A DNA stretch of 64,000 bases from NCBI GenBank assembly GCA_964445195.1, contig CAYUKA010000001.1:124001-188000 (forward strand), given 5' to 3'. The notes under the pieces were generated by a model. The model was not told the origin of the DNA and searched no databases. It saw only the letters and a program-made list of their open reading frames with translations. Position numbers and translations under genes: made by a program. This document shows, piece by piece, positions 1-7,692 of the stretch (positions are counted from its first letter, which is position 1; the number at the start of each line of letters is the position of its first letter). Source of the DNA: UM-FILTER-47-13 sp964445195. Its GTDB lineage: Bacteria > Pseudomonadota > Alphaproteobacteria > Micavibrionales > Micavibrionaceae.

Positions 1-240
1 AGCGTCGGCAGTTTCGCGTCGCTGATGTGCATTGACCTGGACAAATATTATGCTGTCGGTTCGCAGATCAGCGCCAACCACCTGCGGCCTGTCACGGACG
101 GCTTCGTCACCGCCACCGCCAAACCGGTGCATATCGGCCGCCGCAAACATGTCTGGGATATTCCCGTCACTGACGATCACGGCAAATTTATCGCCAAATG
201 CGAGCTCACCTGTATCGTTATAGACAAAGACAAGTCATGA
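1..240 (+). CDS. Hotdog-fold thioesterase, C-terminal part (PaaI-like), cut by the window edge
   Basis: The reading frame is open from base 1 and ends with TGA at 238-240, so only the last 79 codons are seen. The translation has the end of a PaaI/YdiI-type hotdog domain: a helix-like stretch (SFASLMCIDLD), then the strand segments NHLRPVTDGFVTATAKPVHIGR and WDIPVTDDHGKFIAKCELTC. This is the usual C-terminal half of acyl-CoA thioesterases. The family hydrolyses acyl-CoA or aryl-CoA thioesters in the cytoplasm; the substrate cannot be read from this part. Its stop overlaps the aminotransferase start in an ATGA arrangement, so the two genes are probably translationally coupled. Confidence 0.75.
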   Translation, partial: SVGSFASLMCIDLDKYYAVGSQISANHLRPVTDGFVTATAKPVHIGRRKHVWDIPVTDDHGKFIAKCELTCIVIDKDKS

Positions 241-1421
241 AACCGCTCAACACCCAGTTCGCCGACACGCCCACCACGGTTTTCGCCGTCTTTTCGGCGC
301 TGGCCGCCGCACATGACGCGATTAATCTCGGCCAGGGCTTTCCGGATACGGACGGGCCGTTATGGCTGCGCGAGATTGCCGCGACCGCCATGACCGGCGG
401 CCCGAACCAGTACCCGCCCATGTTCGGCATTCCGGCACTCCGCGAGGCGATTGCGGCGGCGAACAAGCGCTTTTACGGGCTGGATATCGACCCGCAGACT
501 GAAACGCTGGTTACCAGCGGCGCGACAGAGGCGCTGATGGATTGCTGCCTCGCCCTGCTCAATCCCGGCGACGAAGCCATCGTTATCGAACCCTTTTATG
601 ATTGCTATCCGGCACAGATTAAGCGCGCCGGGGGCAAACCGGTTTATGTCCGGCTTGAAGCACCGGGCTGGCAACTCGATCCTGCCAAGCTCCGCGCGGC
701 CTTTTCGGACAAAACAAAACTCCTGATCCTGAACTCACCGCACAACCCGGCCGGGCGGGTATTCACAAAGGCAGAGCTGGAAATGATCGCAGCGCTGCTG
801 ATTGAGTTTGATGCTTACGCCGTATGCGATGAAGTTTATGAACATTTGCTGTTCGACAGCCGCGCCCATATCCCGCTGATGACCCTGCCGGGTATGCGGG
901 AGCGCTGTATCCGCATCGGCTCCGCCGGCAAGACTTTTTCCTTTACCGGCTGGAAGGTTGGTTATGTGACCGCACCAGCGCCACTGTTGAAGGCGATTGC
1001 CGCCGCGCACCAGTTTGCCACCTTTACCACCCCGCCGGGCTTGCAGGAAGCGGTGGCCGCCGGGCTGAATACCGGCGATGAGTATTATGCCGCGCTGGTC
1101 GCACAGATGGATGAAGGGCGGCAAAGCCTTGGCACCGGACTAAAAGAGATCGGCTTTAGCGTCCTGCCCTGCGAAGGCACCTATTTCCTGACCGCCGATT
1201 ATACGCCGCTTGGTTTCGAAGGCAGTGATTACGAATTTTGTGAATGGCTGACCAAAGAGGCCGGCGTAACGGCGATACCGATGAGCCCGTTCTACGCCCC
1301 CGAAGATGAAAGCAACAACGGCCCGGCACCGCGCAGCCTGGTGCGCTTCTGCTTTGCCAAAAAGCCGGAAGTCCTGGCGGAGGCATTGGAAAGATTAAAA
1401 GACTTTTTTGCCAGCACGTAA
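237..1421 (+). CDS. PLP-dependent class I/II aminotransferase (methionine/kynurenine aminotransferase-like)
   Basis: A 394-residue cytoplasmic enzyme of fold-type I. The motif GSAGKTFSFTGWKVGY holds the PLP lysine at about residue 232, and NSPHNPAGRVF and CDEVYEHLLFD are the expected cofactor-binding segments. The GSAGKTFS-TGWKVG form is typical of the YbdL/CCBL branch, which transaminates methionine, kynurenine or glutamine; DapC-like activity cannot be excluded. An in-frame ATG at 198 would give a longer protein, but it lies inside the upstream gene. The ATG at 237 overlaps that gene's TGA (ATGA) and gives the usual family N-terminus. Confidence 0.88.
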   Translation: MKPLNTQFADTPTTVFAVFSALAAAHDAINLGQGFPDTDGPLWLREIAATAMTGGPNQYPPMFGIPALREAIAAANKRFYGLDIDPQTETLVTSGATEALMDCCLALLNPGDEAIVIEPFYDCYPAQIKRAGGKPVYVRLEAPGWQLDPAKLRAAFSDKTKLLILNSPHNPAGRVFTKAELEMIAALLIEFDAYAVCDEVYEHLLFDSRAHIPLMTLPGMRERCIRIGSAGKTFSFTGWKVGYVTAPAPLLKAIAAAHQFATFTTPPGLQEAVAAGLNTGDEYYAALVAQMDEGRQSLGTGLKEIGFSVLPCEGTYFLTADYTPLGFEGSDYEFCEWLTKEAGVTAIPMSPFYAPEDESNNGPAPRSLVRFCFAKKPEVLAEALERLKDFFAST

Positions 1422-1437
1422 CCGCGAAACGCCAGCC

Positions 1438-1992
1438 TTAAACCGGCTCAAGGTCTTCAGCGTTCTGGTTCTTTTTCAGATTGGCGACATAGTGCTCAAG
1501 CTCCAACCGTGTGGCCGGTGCCGATGTGTCATAGGTTGTGACATTCACGGCATGTGCCGCTTCATAGAACTCAACATCCGGGAAATAATTGACCGCTTCG
1601 TCCCAGAGCGATCCTTCGGGAATAACATGGTAATAAGAGTGCTCGAGCGCAAAGTCCCTCATATAGTCAATCAGGAAATCTTCATGATCCGGCAAGACAT
1701 AAAAATGAATCAGGACCGCCATATCTTCATCCAGGTCCTGATTGGCCCGTTTATGCCGCAACGCGGCCTCTTCTTCTTCAAGTCCAAGATCAGGTGCCGG
1801 TGAAGCCTCCGCCCGCGGTTCGATCACAACCTTGACGACAACCTGCCACGTATCGCCAAGCTGCGCGATACTCATGACAATAATATGAACGCTTTCCGCC
1901 CCTTCGCCTGAAGCGACAGCGGCGCTCATGGCGTTGGCGAACGCTTCGCCCTCGCTGACATCCGATGTTCCTGTTGCAACGCTAAATAACAT
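1438..1992 (-). CDS. Hypothetical protein, 184 aa, in operon with indolepyruvate oxidoreductase
   Basis: I do not recognise this protein. It has no signal peptide or membrane segment. The first 60 residues read as beta strand (SVHIIVMSIAQLGDTWQVVVKVVIEP), then comes an acidic linker (LGLEEEEAAL), then a mixed domain rich in aromatic and acidic residues (DHEDFLIDYMRDFALEHSYYHVIPEGSLW). The start lies 11 bases after the stop of the large oxidoreductase gene, so the two are probably cotranscribed. That suggests, without proving, an accessory role in 2-oxoacid metabolism. It converges on the aminotransferase with a 16-base gap. Confidence 0.72.
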   Translation of the reverse strand: MLFSVATGTSDVSEGEAFANAMSAAVASGEGAESVHIIVMSIAQLGDTWQVVVKVVIEPRAEASPAPDLGLEEEEAALRHKRANQDLDEDMAVLIHFYVLPDHEDFLIDYMRDFALEHSYYHVIPEGSLWDEAVNYFPDVEFYEAAHAVNVTTYDTSAPATRLELEHYVANLKKNQNAEDLEPV

Positions 1993-2003
1993 GCCTGCCC
2001 CCC

Positions 2004-5000
2004 TTAAGCCGCTTGCTTCTCCGGCTCGCCATTCGACGTGTCCTCGGTTAAAACCTGCATTAACGCGGCATGCTTAACCCGTGCCCTCTCGATATTTTTC
2101 TCTTTGACCGGGCCGTAGCCGCGAATATCTTCGGGCAGACGAAGCAATTCCGCACATGTCTCTATATTGCCAGACGTAAGGCGACCAAGCACAAAGTCAA
2201 GGTCGCGCTCATACTCCGCGATCAGTTGCCGCTCGGCTTTGCGTTCCTTGTGATAACCGAAAATATCCAGCGGCGTACCGCGCAGGAATTTAAACTGCGC
2301 CAACAGACCAAGCGCGCTTAACATCCACGGCCCGAACTCGCGTTTTTTGGGCCGCCCGGTGGCCGGATCTTCCTGCTCCATGATCGGCGGCGCCATATGA
2401 AATGACAGCTTGTAATCGCCCTGGAACGTCGCTTTCACCTCCTTGATGAAATCGCCGTTAGTATAGAGCCGTGCCACCTCGTACTCGTCTTTGTAGGCCA
2501 GTAATTTGTGGTAATAGCGCGCCACAGTCTCGGTAATTGCGGTCGAGCCGGGCACGGCTTTCTCCTCTGCCGTCTGCACACGTTCAATCATATCGCTGTA
2601 GCGTTTCGCGTAAGCTTCATTCTGATATGCGGTCAGAAACGCGACCCGCCTGGCGATGACATCATCAAGCGTCTGCGCAATGGCATCGTCTTCGCCCTCA
2701 CCGCGCACCTCCACCGCCAGCGCTTCGATCTTATCCGGGTCGTGTGCCGCCAGCCGCCCGAAGGCGAATGACTTCTTGTTCGCCTCAATCGCCACGCCGT
2801 TCAGTTCAATCGCCCGCTCGATGCTCTCGCGCCGCAGCGGCACCAGCCCCTTTTGCCACGCATAGCCAAGCACAAAGATGTTGGTCGCGATTTCATCGCC
2901 AAGCAGCGTCAGCGCATAAGATGTCGCCGGTACGTAATGGCGGCCTTCGTCGATCGTTGCGGCTTCAAGTGTCTGGCGAATTTGCGCATCATGAAAATCA
3001 GCGTTACCGTCGAGGACAAAATCGGCCACCGGCGTATTGTTGGTGTTAATCACCGCATGAGTCCGGTCCGGGTTCAGCGTTTCATGCGCGACCTTGCCCA
3101 CCGCCGCCACGATGTCGCAGGCGAGCAATAAATCCGAACCGCCGGTGGTAATAAAACCGGTCCGCATTTCCTCGCGGTCATGGGCGATCCGTACATGCGA
3201 TAGAACCTCGCCGCCTTTTTGCGCGAGGCCAGTCTGGTCGAGAATGCGGCAGTGCTTGCCTTCAAGATGCGCCGCCATCCCCATCAACGCCCCGACTGTC
3301 AGAACGCCGGTGCCGCCAATACCGCTGACCATGATGTTATACGCGCCCTCCGGGTCCGGCACCCTGGGCGCCGGAACGGCCGCCAGTATATCATCGACAC
3401 CGCCTTCGGCTTTTGTCTTGCGCGGCGTACCGCCATGCACCGTTACGAAAGACGGGCAGAACCCTTTGAGGCAGGAATAATCCTTGTTACACATGGACTG
3501 GTTGATCTTGCGCTTGCGGCCATATTCCGTTTCGACCGGCTGCACCGCGACGCAGTTCGACTGGACGCTGCAATCGCCACAGCCTTCACAGACGCTTTTG
3601 TTGATAAAAATACGCTTCGGCGGATCGGGATATTTACCGCGTTTGCGGCGGCGGCGCTTTTCCGCGGCGCAGGTCTGATCGTAAATAATCACCGTCGTGC
3701 CCGGCGTTTCGCGCGCCTCTTTCTGGATTTTGTCGAGCCAGTTACGATGCATCACCGGCACCGAAGGCGGGATCTCACCGCGGTCCTTATACAGCGCCAT
3801 ACTCTCGGTCAGGATCCAGCATTTGGCCACGCCCTCGGCCACGCATTGCTGGGCGACGCGGAAAACCGGCATTTCGCCGTCAACCGCCTGCCCGCCGGTC
3901 ATCGCCACCGCATCGTTGTACAAAATCTTGAAGGTGATATTGACCCTGGCCGCCACTGTCTGCCGGATCGCCAGCAGGCCGGAATGGAAATACGTGCCGT
4001 CGCCGAGATTGGCAAAAAGATGCTCTGTATCCGAAAACGGCGCAGCACCGACCCACGGCACACCCTCGCCGCCCATCTGGGTACACAGGCCGGAGCTGCG
4101 CTCCATCCACTGCACCATATAATGACAGCCGATCCCGACCATCGCGAAGCTGCCTTCCGGCACCTTGGTCGAGCTGTTATGCGGACACCCCGCACAGTAA
4201 TAAGGTTTGCGCAGCGAGGGCGGCAGGTAGCCTTTTTCGCGCCGGGCGAATTCGTCGTAAAAACGCAGCGCCTGCTCAACCTTTTCGTTGTGGTAAAAAC
4301 GGTTCAGGCGTTTGGCGATCACATGTGTGACCATACCGACCGTATGATCGTTTTCCAGCGGCAACAGGCGTTCCTGATTTTCATCATATTTGCCGACGAT
4401 CACTTTCGGGCGCTTGCCCCAGTTATAAACGTACTGCTTGAGCTGGTATTCAATAAACTCACGCTTCTCTTCAACCACCAGCACTTCTTCCAGCCCCTCG
4501 ACGGCCGCGCGCAGGTTTTCCGGTTCGATCGGCCAGGTCATGCCGACTTTGTAAACCCGCAGGCCGATCTCGGCCGCGACCTCGTCCGTAATGCCCAGGT
4601 CGATCAGCGCCTGCCGCACATCGCCGTACGACTTGCCAGCGGTGATAATCCCGAAGCGCGGCTTTGGCGAGTCGATGACGATCCGGTCGATCTTGTTTTT
4701 GCGGGCAAAGGCATGGCAGGCGAACAATTTGTAATTCTGCAATCGCCAGTCAATATCGCGCGGCGCGTCATTCATACGAATGTGCAGGCCGCCCGGCGGC
4801 TGCTCAAACTCGCCATCGCCAGGGACCAGGATATCGCGGTTCTCGCGCTCCAGATCAATAGTACCCGAGGTTTCAACCGTCGCGGTGGTAACCTTCAGCG
4901 CGATCCAGCAGCCGGAGAAACGGCTCATCGCAATGCCGAGCAGACCATACTCGACAAATTCCTGAATACTGGCCGGGTATAAAGTCGGTACCTGGTAAGC

Positions 5001-5507
5001 GTAAAGTACATGATCGCTCTGGCAAGCCAGCGTCGAGGACTTGCAGCCGTGATCATCCCCGACTATCGCCAGAACGCCGCCCTTGGGCGCGGTACCGTTA
5101 GCGTTCGCATGGCGCATCACATCGCCGCTACGGTCAACACCGGGCGACTTGCCGTACCAGATACCAAACACGCCATCATATTGCGGATCGGGCAGCAGCC
5201 CGACCTGCTGCGTGCCCCAGACCGCCGTGGCAGCAAGGTCTTCGTTCACGCCGGGCATGAATTTCACGTCCAGATCGTCATAATATTTGCCGGCCCGGGC
5301 CAGCTCCCGGTCCAGCGCGCCAAGCGGCGAGCCGCGGTAACCGGAGATAAACCCGGCCGTATTCAGCCCGTCCGCGATATCGCGCCGCCGCTGGACGATC
5401 GGAATCCGCGCCAGCGCCTGCAGGCCCGACATAAAAGCACTGCCGCCCTCAAGCACGAATTTATCTTCGAGGTTAACATCTTTAAGTTTTGCGGCTGTTT
5501 TTGCCAT
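2004..5507 (-). CDS. Indolepyruvate ferredoxin oxidoreductase, long fused form
   Basis: A 1167-residue fusion of the IorA and IorB functions, the length usual in alpha- and betaproteobacteria. It decarboxylates aryl or branched-chain 2-oxoacids to acyl-CoA and passes electrons to ferredoxin. The YCAGCPHNSS motif is near residue 436. The TPP-binding part follows (GGEGVPWVGAAPF, NLGDGTYFHSG). A 4Fe-4S cluster region with CEGCGDC and further cysteines is near 640-690. The gamma/IorB domain begins near 728 (SGIGGTGVLTVGAL). The C-terminal DUF6537-like part holds FGPWMLSALGLLA. No frameshift is seen. The 184-residue gene downstream is likely in the same transcript. It could feed the acyl-CoA routes encoded later in the window. 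Confidence 0.95.
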   Translation of the reverse strand: MAKTAAKLKDVNLEDKFVLEGGSAFMSGLQALARIPIVQRRRDIADGLNTAGFISGYRGSPLGALDRELARAGKYYDDLDVKFMPGVNEDLAATAVWGTQQVGLLPDPQYDGVFGIWYGKSPGVDRSGDVMRHANANGTAPKGGVLAIVGDDHGCKSSTLACQSDHVLYAYQVPTLYPASIQEFVEYGLLGIAMSRFSGCWIALKVTTATVETSGTIDLERENRDILVPGDGEFEQPPGGLHIRMNDAPRDIDWRLQNYKLFACHAFARKNKIDRIVIDSPKPRFGIITAGKSYGDVRQALIDLGITDEVAAEIGLRVYKVGMTWPIEPENLRAAVEGLEEVLVVEEKREFIEYQLKQYVYNWGKRPKVIVGKYDENQERLLPLENDHTVGMVTHVIAKRLNRFYHNEKVEQALRFYDEFARREKGYLPPSLRKPYYCAGCPHNSSTKVPEGSFAMVGIGCHYMVQWMERSSGLCTQMGGEGVPWVGAAPFSDTEHLFANLGDGTYFHSGLLAIRQTVAARVNITFKILYNDAVAMTGGQAVDGEMPVFRVAQQCVAEGVAKCWILTESMALYKDRGEIPPSVPVMHRNWLDKIQKEARETPGTTVIIYDQTCAAEKRRRRKRGKYPDPPKRIFINKSVCEGCGDCSVQSNCVAVQPVETEYGRKRKINQSMCNKDYSCLKGFCPSFVTVHGGTPRKTKAEGGVDDILAAVPAPRVPDPEGAYNIMVSGIGGTGVLTVGALMGMAAHLEGKHCRILDQTGLAQKGGEVLSHVRIAHDREEMRTGFITTGGSDLLLACDIVAAVGKVAHETLNPDRTHAVINTNNTPVADFVLDGNADFHDAQIRQTLEAATIDEGRHYVPATSYALTLLGDEIATNIFVLGYAWQKGLVPLRRESIERAIELNGVAIEANKKSFAFGRLAAHDPDKIEALAVEVRGEGEDDAIAQTLDDVIARRVAFLTAYQNEAYAKRYSDMIERVQTAEEKAVPGSTAITETVARYYHKLLAYKDEYEVARLYTNGDFIKEVKATFQGDYKLSFHMAPPIMEQEDPATGRPKKREFGPWMLSALGLLAQFKFLRGTPLDIFGYHKERKAERQLIAEYERDLDFVLGRLTSGNIETCAELLRLPEDIRGYGPVKEKNIERARVKHAALMQVLTEDTSNGEPEKQAA

Positions 5508-5650
5508 CGTTCGTTCCTGCCCTGTCCCGGTCTGAGCTTTCTCTCAAACAAATTACGGCCATTAACATAGCCTGTCCGGACCGGAATATCCATCCCCGCC
5601 CTTATTGCGGCGCAGCGCAAGTGTTATTAAAAATCTGATTGACAGAATAA

Positions 5651-5662
5651 AATTACGTAATT
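5651..5662. promoter_or_regulatory. 12-bp perfect palindrome upstream of the ABC exporter genes
   Basis: AATTACGTAATT is a perfect palindrome. It sits 6 bases after a TTGACA (5639-5644) and about 50 bases before the start of the first exporter gene. It would fall in the spacer or -10 zone of a promoter using that -35 box, so it may be an operator. No good -10 hexamer is visible at normal spacing, so the promoter itself is uncertain. Confidence 0.3.
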
Positions 5663-5711
5663 AAGGATGTGGGGTTAATAAAAATAATACGTTATAGGGA
5701 GGCTCGTCCGT

Positions 5712-7676
5712 ATGTCGGTTGCCGCGCGCAAAGGGCTACGATATTTCTTTTCGCTGGAATCAGCCGTTGATGAGGGTTTTGATTTCCAGCCTCCACGCCC
5801 CTGGAAAAACCCCTTCAGGGAAATCGGTAAAATCTACAACGGCACGGCGAAAGGCTATGAAGATGCGCCGGCTGGCATCCGCCACCTGCTGCAGTTACAA
5901 AATGTGATCGGCAGAGACACTGAACGCCCTTATATCGCTCTCTCTCCCGAGCGCCGTAAACAGCTTTTGGATGAAAGCGCCCAGACCACACCGCGCAATG
6001 TCGCACGGGCTGTCTGCCACGTCCTTTCACGATATGTCATTCACGGTTCATGGAAAGAAAGAACGTTTGCCGCCGGTCTGTTGGGCACAACGCTGATGCT
6101 CAACCGCGAAGCGGTCGAAATGACCGTACATTTCTCGCAATGGATCGGCATGGTCACGAATACACTGACGGCACAGGCCGGCGCTGTCATGGCTGCGCGC
6201 CCCGAGTTCATCGCCGACATCATCGGCAATTACCCCTTGCTTCAGGACATTCTGGCACAAAACCCGCTATTAAATGAAACCATGATGACCTATCCGGACG
6301 TCAACCAGATTTTGAATAACCCCGATTTTCAAGAGCTGATCAGTGATAACCTTGAACTTCGCGACGCCTTAAGCCGCTCACCAACAATGGATGATTTGTT
6401 CATGCAGTTTCCGGCTTTCGCAGAACAAGTCAAACAAACCCCGGAGCTTCTCGAACAACTCAAGAACTTTAACAGCGAGTTGGGCGGCATGCTCTATGGT
6501 GACGAAGATAACATATCGAAGCGTATGCAATTTTTGGGCCTGGCCGGCGGCCAGATGATCGAGAACTTTACACAGGCCGTGCAGACCTTTACATCCGAAG
6601 GCCTGCAGGCCAATTTCAATGCCGCCTCTGACTATTTCACCAGCGGGCGGTGGGCGGAACTCAATGCCGAGGGCAAGCGCGACTCCCTGATGAACTGGCA
6701 CTTACTGTTTGATGAGCAAACGCGGCGCTCCTTCAGCAATCTATGGAACAGCCGTGACTTTGCGACAATTGCCGCCAAATTCAGCGCTTTTATGATTATC
6801 AGCCTTAAAGCCACGCAATACATGGTTCTGCGCTGGCGCGGCTGGCACCACGGCTATATGGCCGCGAAAGCGACGACCGACAAAGCGTATATGCGGATCA
6901 AAAACAGCCTGCTCAACACCATCGAAAACCCGGGCCAGAGGATGCAGGAAGATCCGGATAAATTCACCACCGCCGCGGCATCCATTATTACCGGTTTTGT
7001 CACGGCGGTTATGACCTTTGACGCCTTTGGCAGAGAACTGCTGAAAATGGGACCGCTGATGGGCGTCGAGGGCGGCTACCTCTGGGCAACAATGGGATAT
7101 GCGGCCCTTCTGTTTGGCGCCACCATGATCGCCGGCTGGCAACTGCCGGAAATCTACCGTAACAAGCAACGTGTAGAAGCCAATTTACGGCGCTCAACCG
7201 ATAATATCGACAACCAGGCCGACCAGATCGCACTCACCGATAACGAAGCAAACGAGCTGGAAGAAATGCGCCGCCGTACAAAGCCGCCCGTCTTCAACAG
7301 CGTACGGGAACTTGGCGTCAGTGTTCGGATGATCCTGGTTGATGCAACGTTCGGGAATTTCTCGACCGTTTTCCCGCGCCTGCTGCTGGGCTTTTCGGTG
7401 ATCGCCACCGGCGGCGCCACAATCGGTACGGTTGCCGCCTTTAACCAATATTACAACCGTGTCTTCAGCGCAATGAGCTTTTTCACAAACCGCTTTGAAC
7501 AGTTCTCCAACTGGTTCGCGACAGCTATTCGTATGTATATGCTTGATGTCGCCACAAACACAGCCCATTACCTGAGCGCTGAAAAGCAACAAGTCAGCAC
7601 AGCCTTCCGCGAACAGGAACGCGCGCGGGCGAAGGCAGAAATAGGCATAACACCGACACTGGCGCCGCAGGTATGA
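5712..7676 (+). CDS. ABC exporter membrane subunit, SbmA/BacA-ABCD type, with internal decapeptide-repeat insertion
   Basis: A 654-residue protein that aligns by eye with the ABC_membrane_2 family (SbmA, BacA, YddA, peroxisomal ABCD). Landmarks are the first membrane helix near 118-150, YMVLRWRGWHHGYM near 370, NPGQRMQEDPDKFT near 406-419, a helix pair near 420-475, the QRVEANLRRSTDNI coupling region near 486, and last helices near 555-615. The usual loop after the first helix is replaced by about 180 extra residues (about 162-345). That insertion holds nine units of about ten residues built on xxPxLxxxL. The ATPase is separate and starts 16 bases downstream, so this is a split version of a normally fused protein. 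Relatives move peptides, bacteriocins, vitamin B12 or very-long-chain acyl groups. The substrate here is unknown. Confidence 0.8.
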   Translation: MSVAARKGLRYFFSLESAVDEGFDFQPPRPWKNPFREIGKIYNGTAKGYEDAPAGIRHLLQLQNVIGRDTERPYIALSPERRKQLLDESAQTTPRNVARAVCHVLSRYVIHGSWKERTFAAGLLGTTLMLNREAVEMTVHFSQWIGMVTNTLTAQAGAVMAARPEFIADIIGNYPLLQDILAQNPLLNETMMTYPDVNQILNNPDFQELISDNLELRDALSRSPTMDDLFMQFPAFAEQVKQTPELLEQLKNFNSELGGMLYGDEDNISKRMQFLGLAGGQMIENFTQAVQTFTSEGLQANFNAASDYFTSGRWAELNAEGKRDSLMNWHLLFDEQTRRSFSNLWNSRDFATIAAKFSAFMIISLKATQYMVLRWRGWHHGYMAAKATTDKAYMRIKNSLLNTIENPGQRMQEDPDKFTTAAASIITGFVTAVMTFDAFGRELLKMGPLMGVEGGYLWATMGYAALLFGATMIAGWQLPEIYRNKQRVEANLRRSTDNIDNQADQIALTDNEANELEEMRRRTKPPVFNSVRELGVSVRMILVDATFGNFSTVFPRLLLGFSVIATGGATIGTVAAFNQYYNRVFSAMSFFTNRFEQFSNWFATAIRMYMLDVATNTAHYLSAEKQQVSTAFREQERARAKAEIGITPTLAPQV

Positions 7677-7692
7677 GCGCAGGACGGAAACC

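Noticed and set aside
3219..4982. 587-codon open frame on the plus strand
   Set aside because: It lies wholly opposite the indolepyruvate oxidoreductase gene. Its protein is rich in R, H, A and Q with no motifs, as expected from the complement of a GC-rich gene.
5639..5710. Complete sigma-70 promoter before the exporter operon
   Set aside because: TTGACA is perfect, but no acceptable -10 box stands 16-18 bases later, so only the palindrome is reported.
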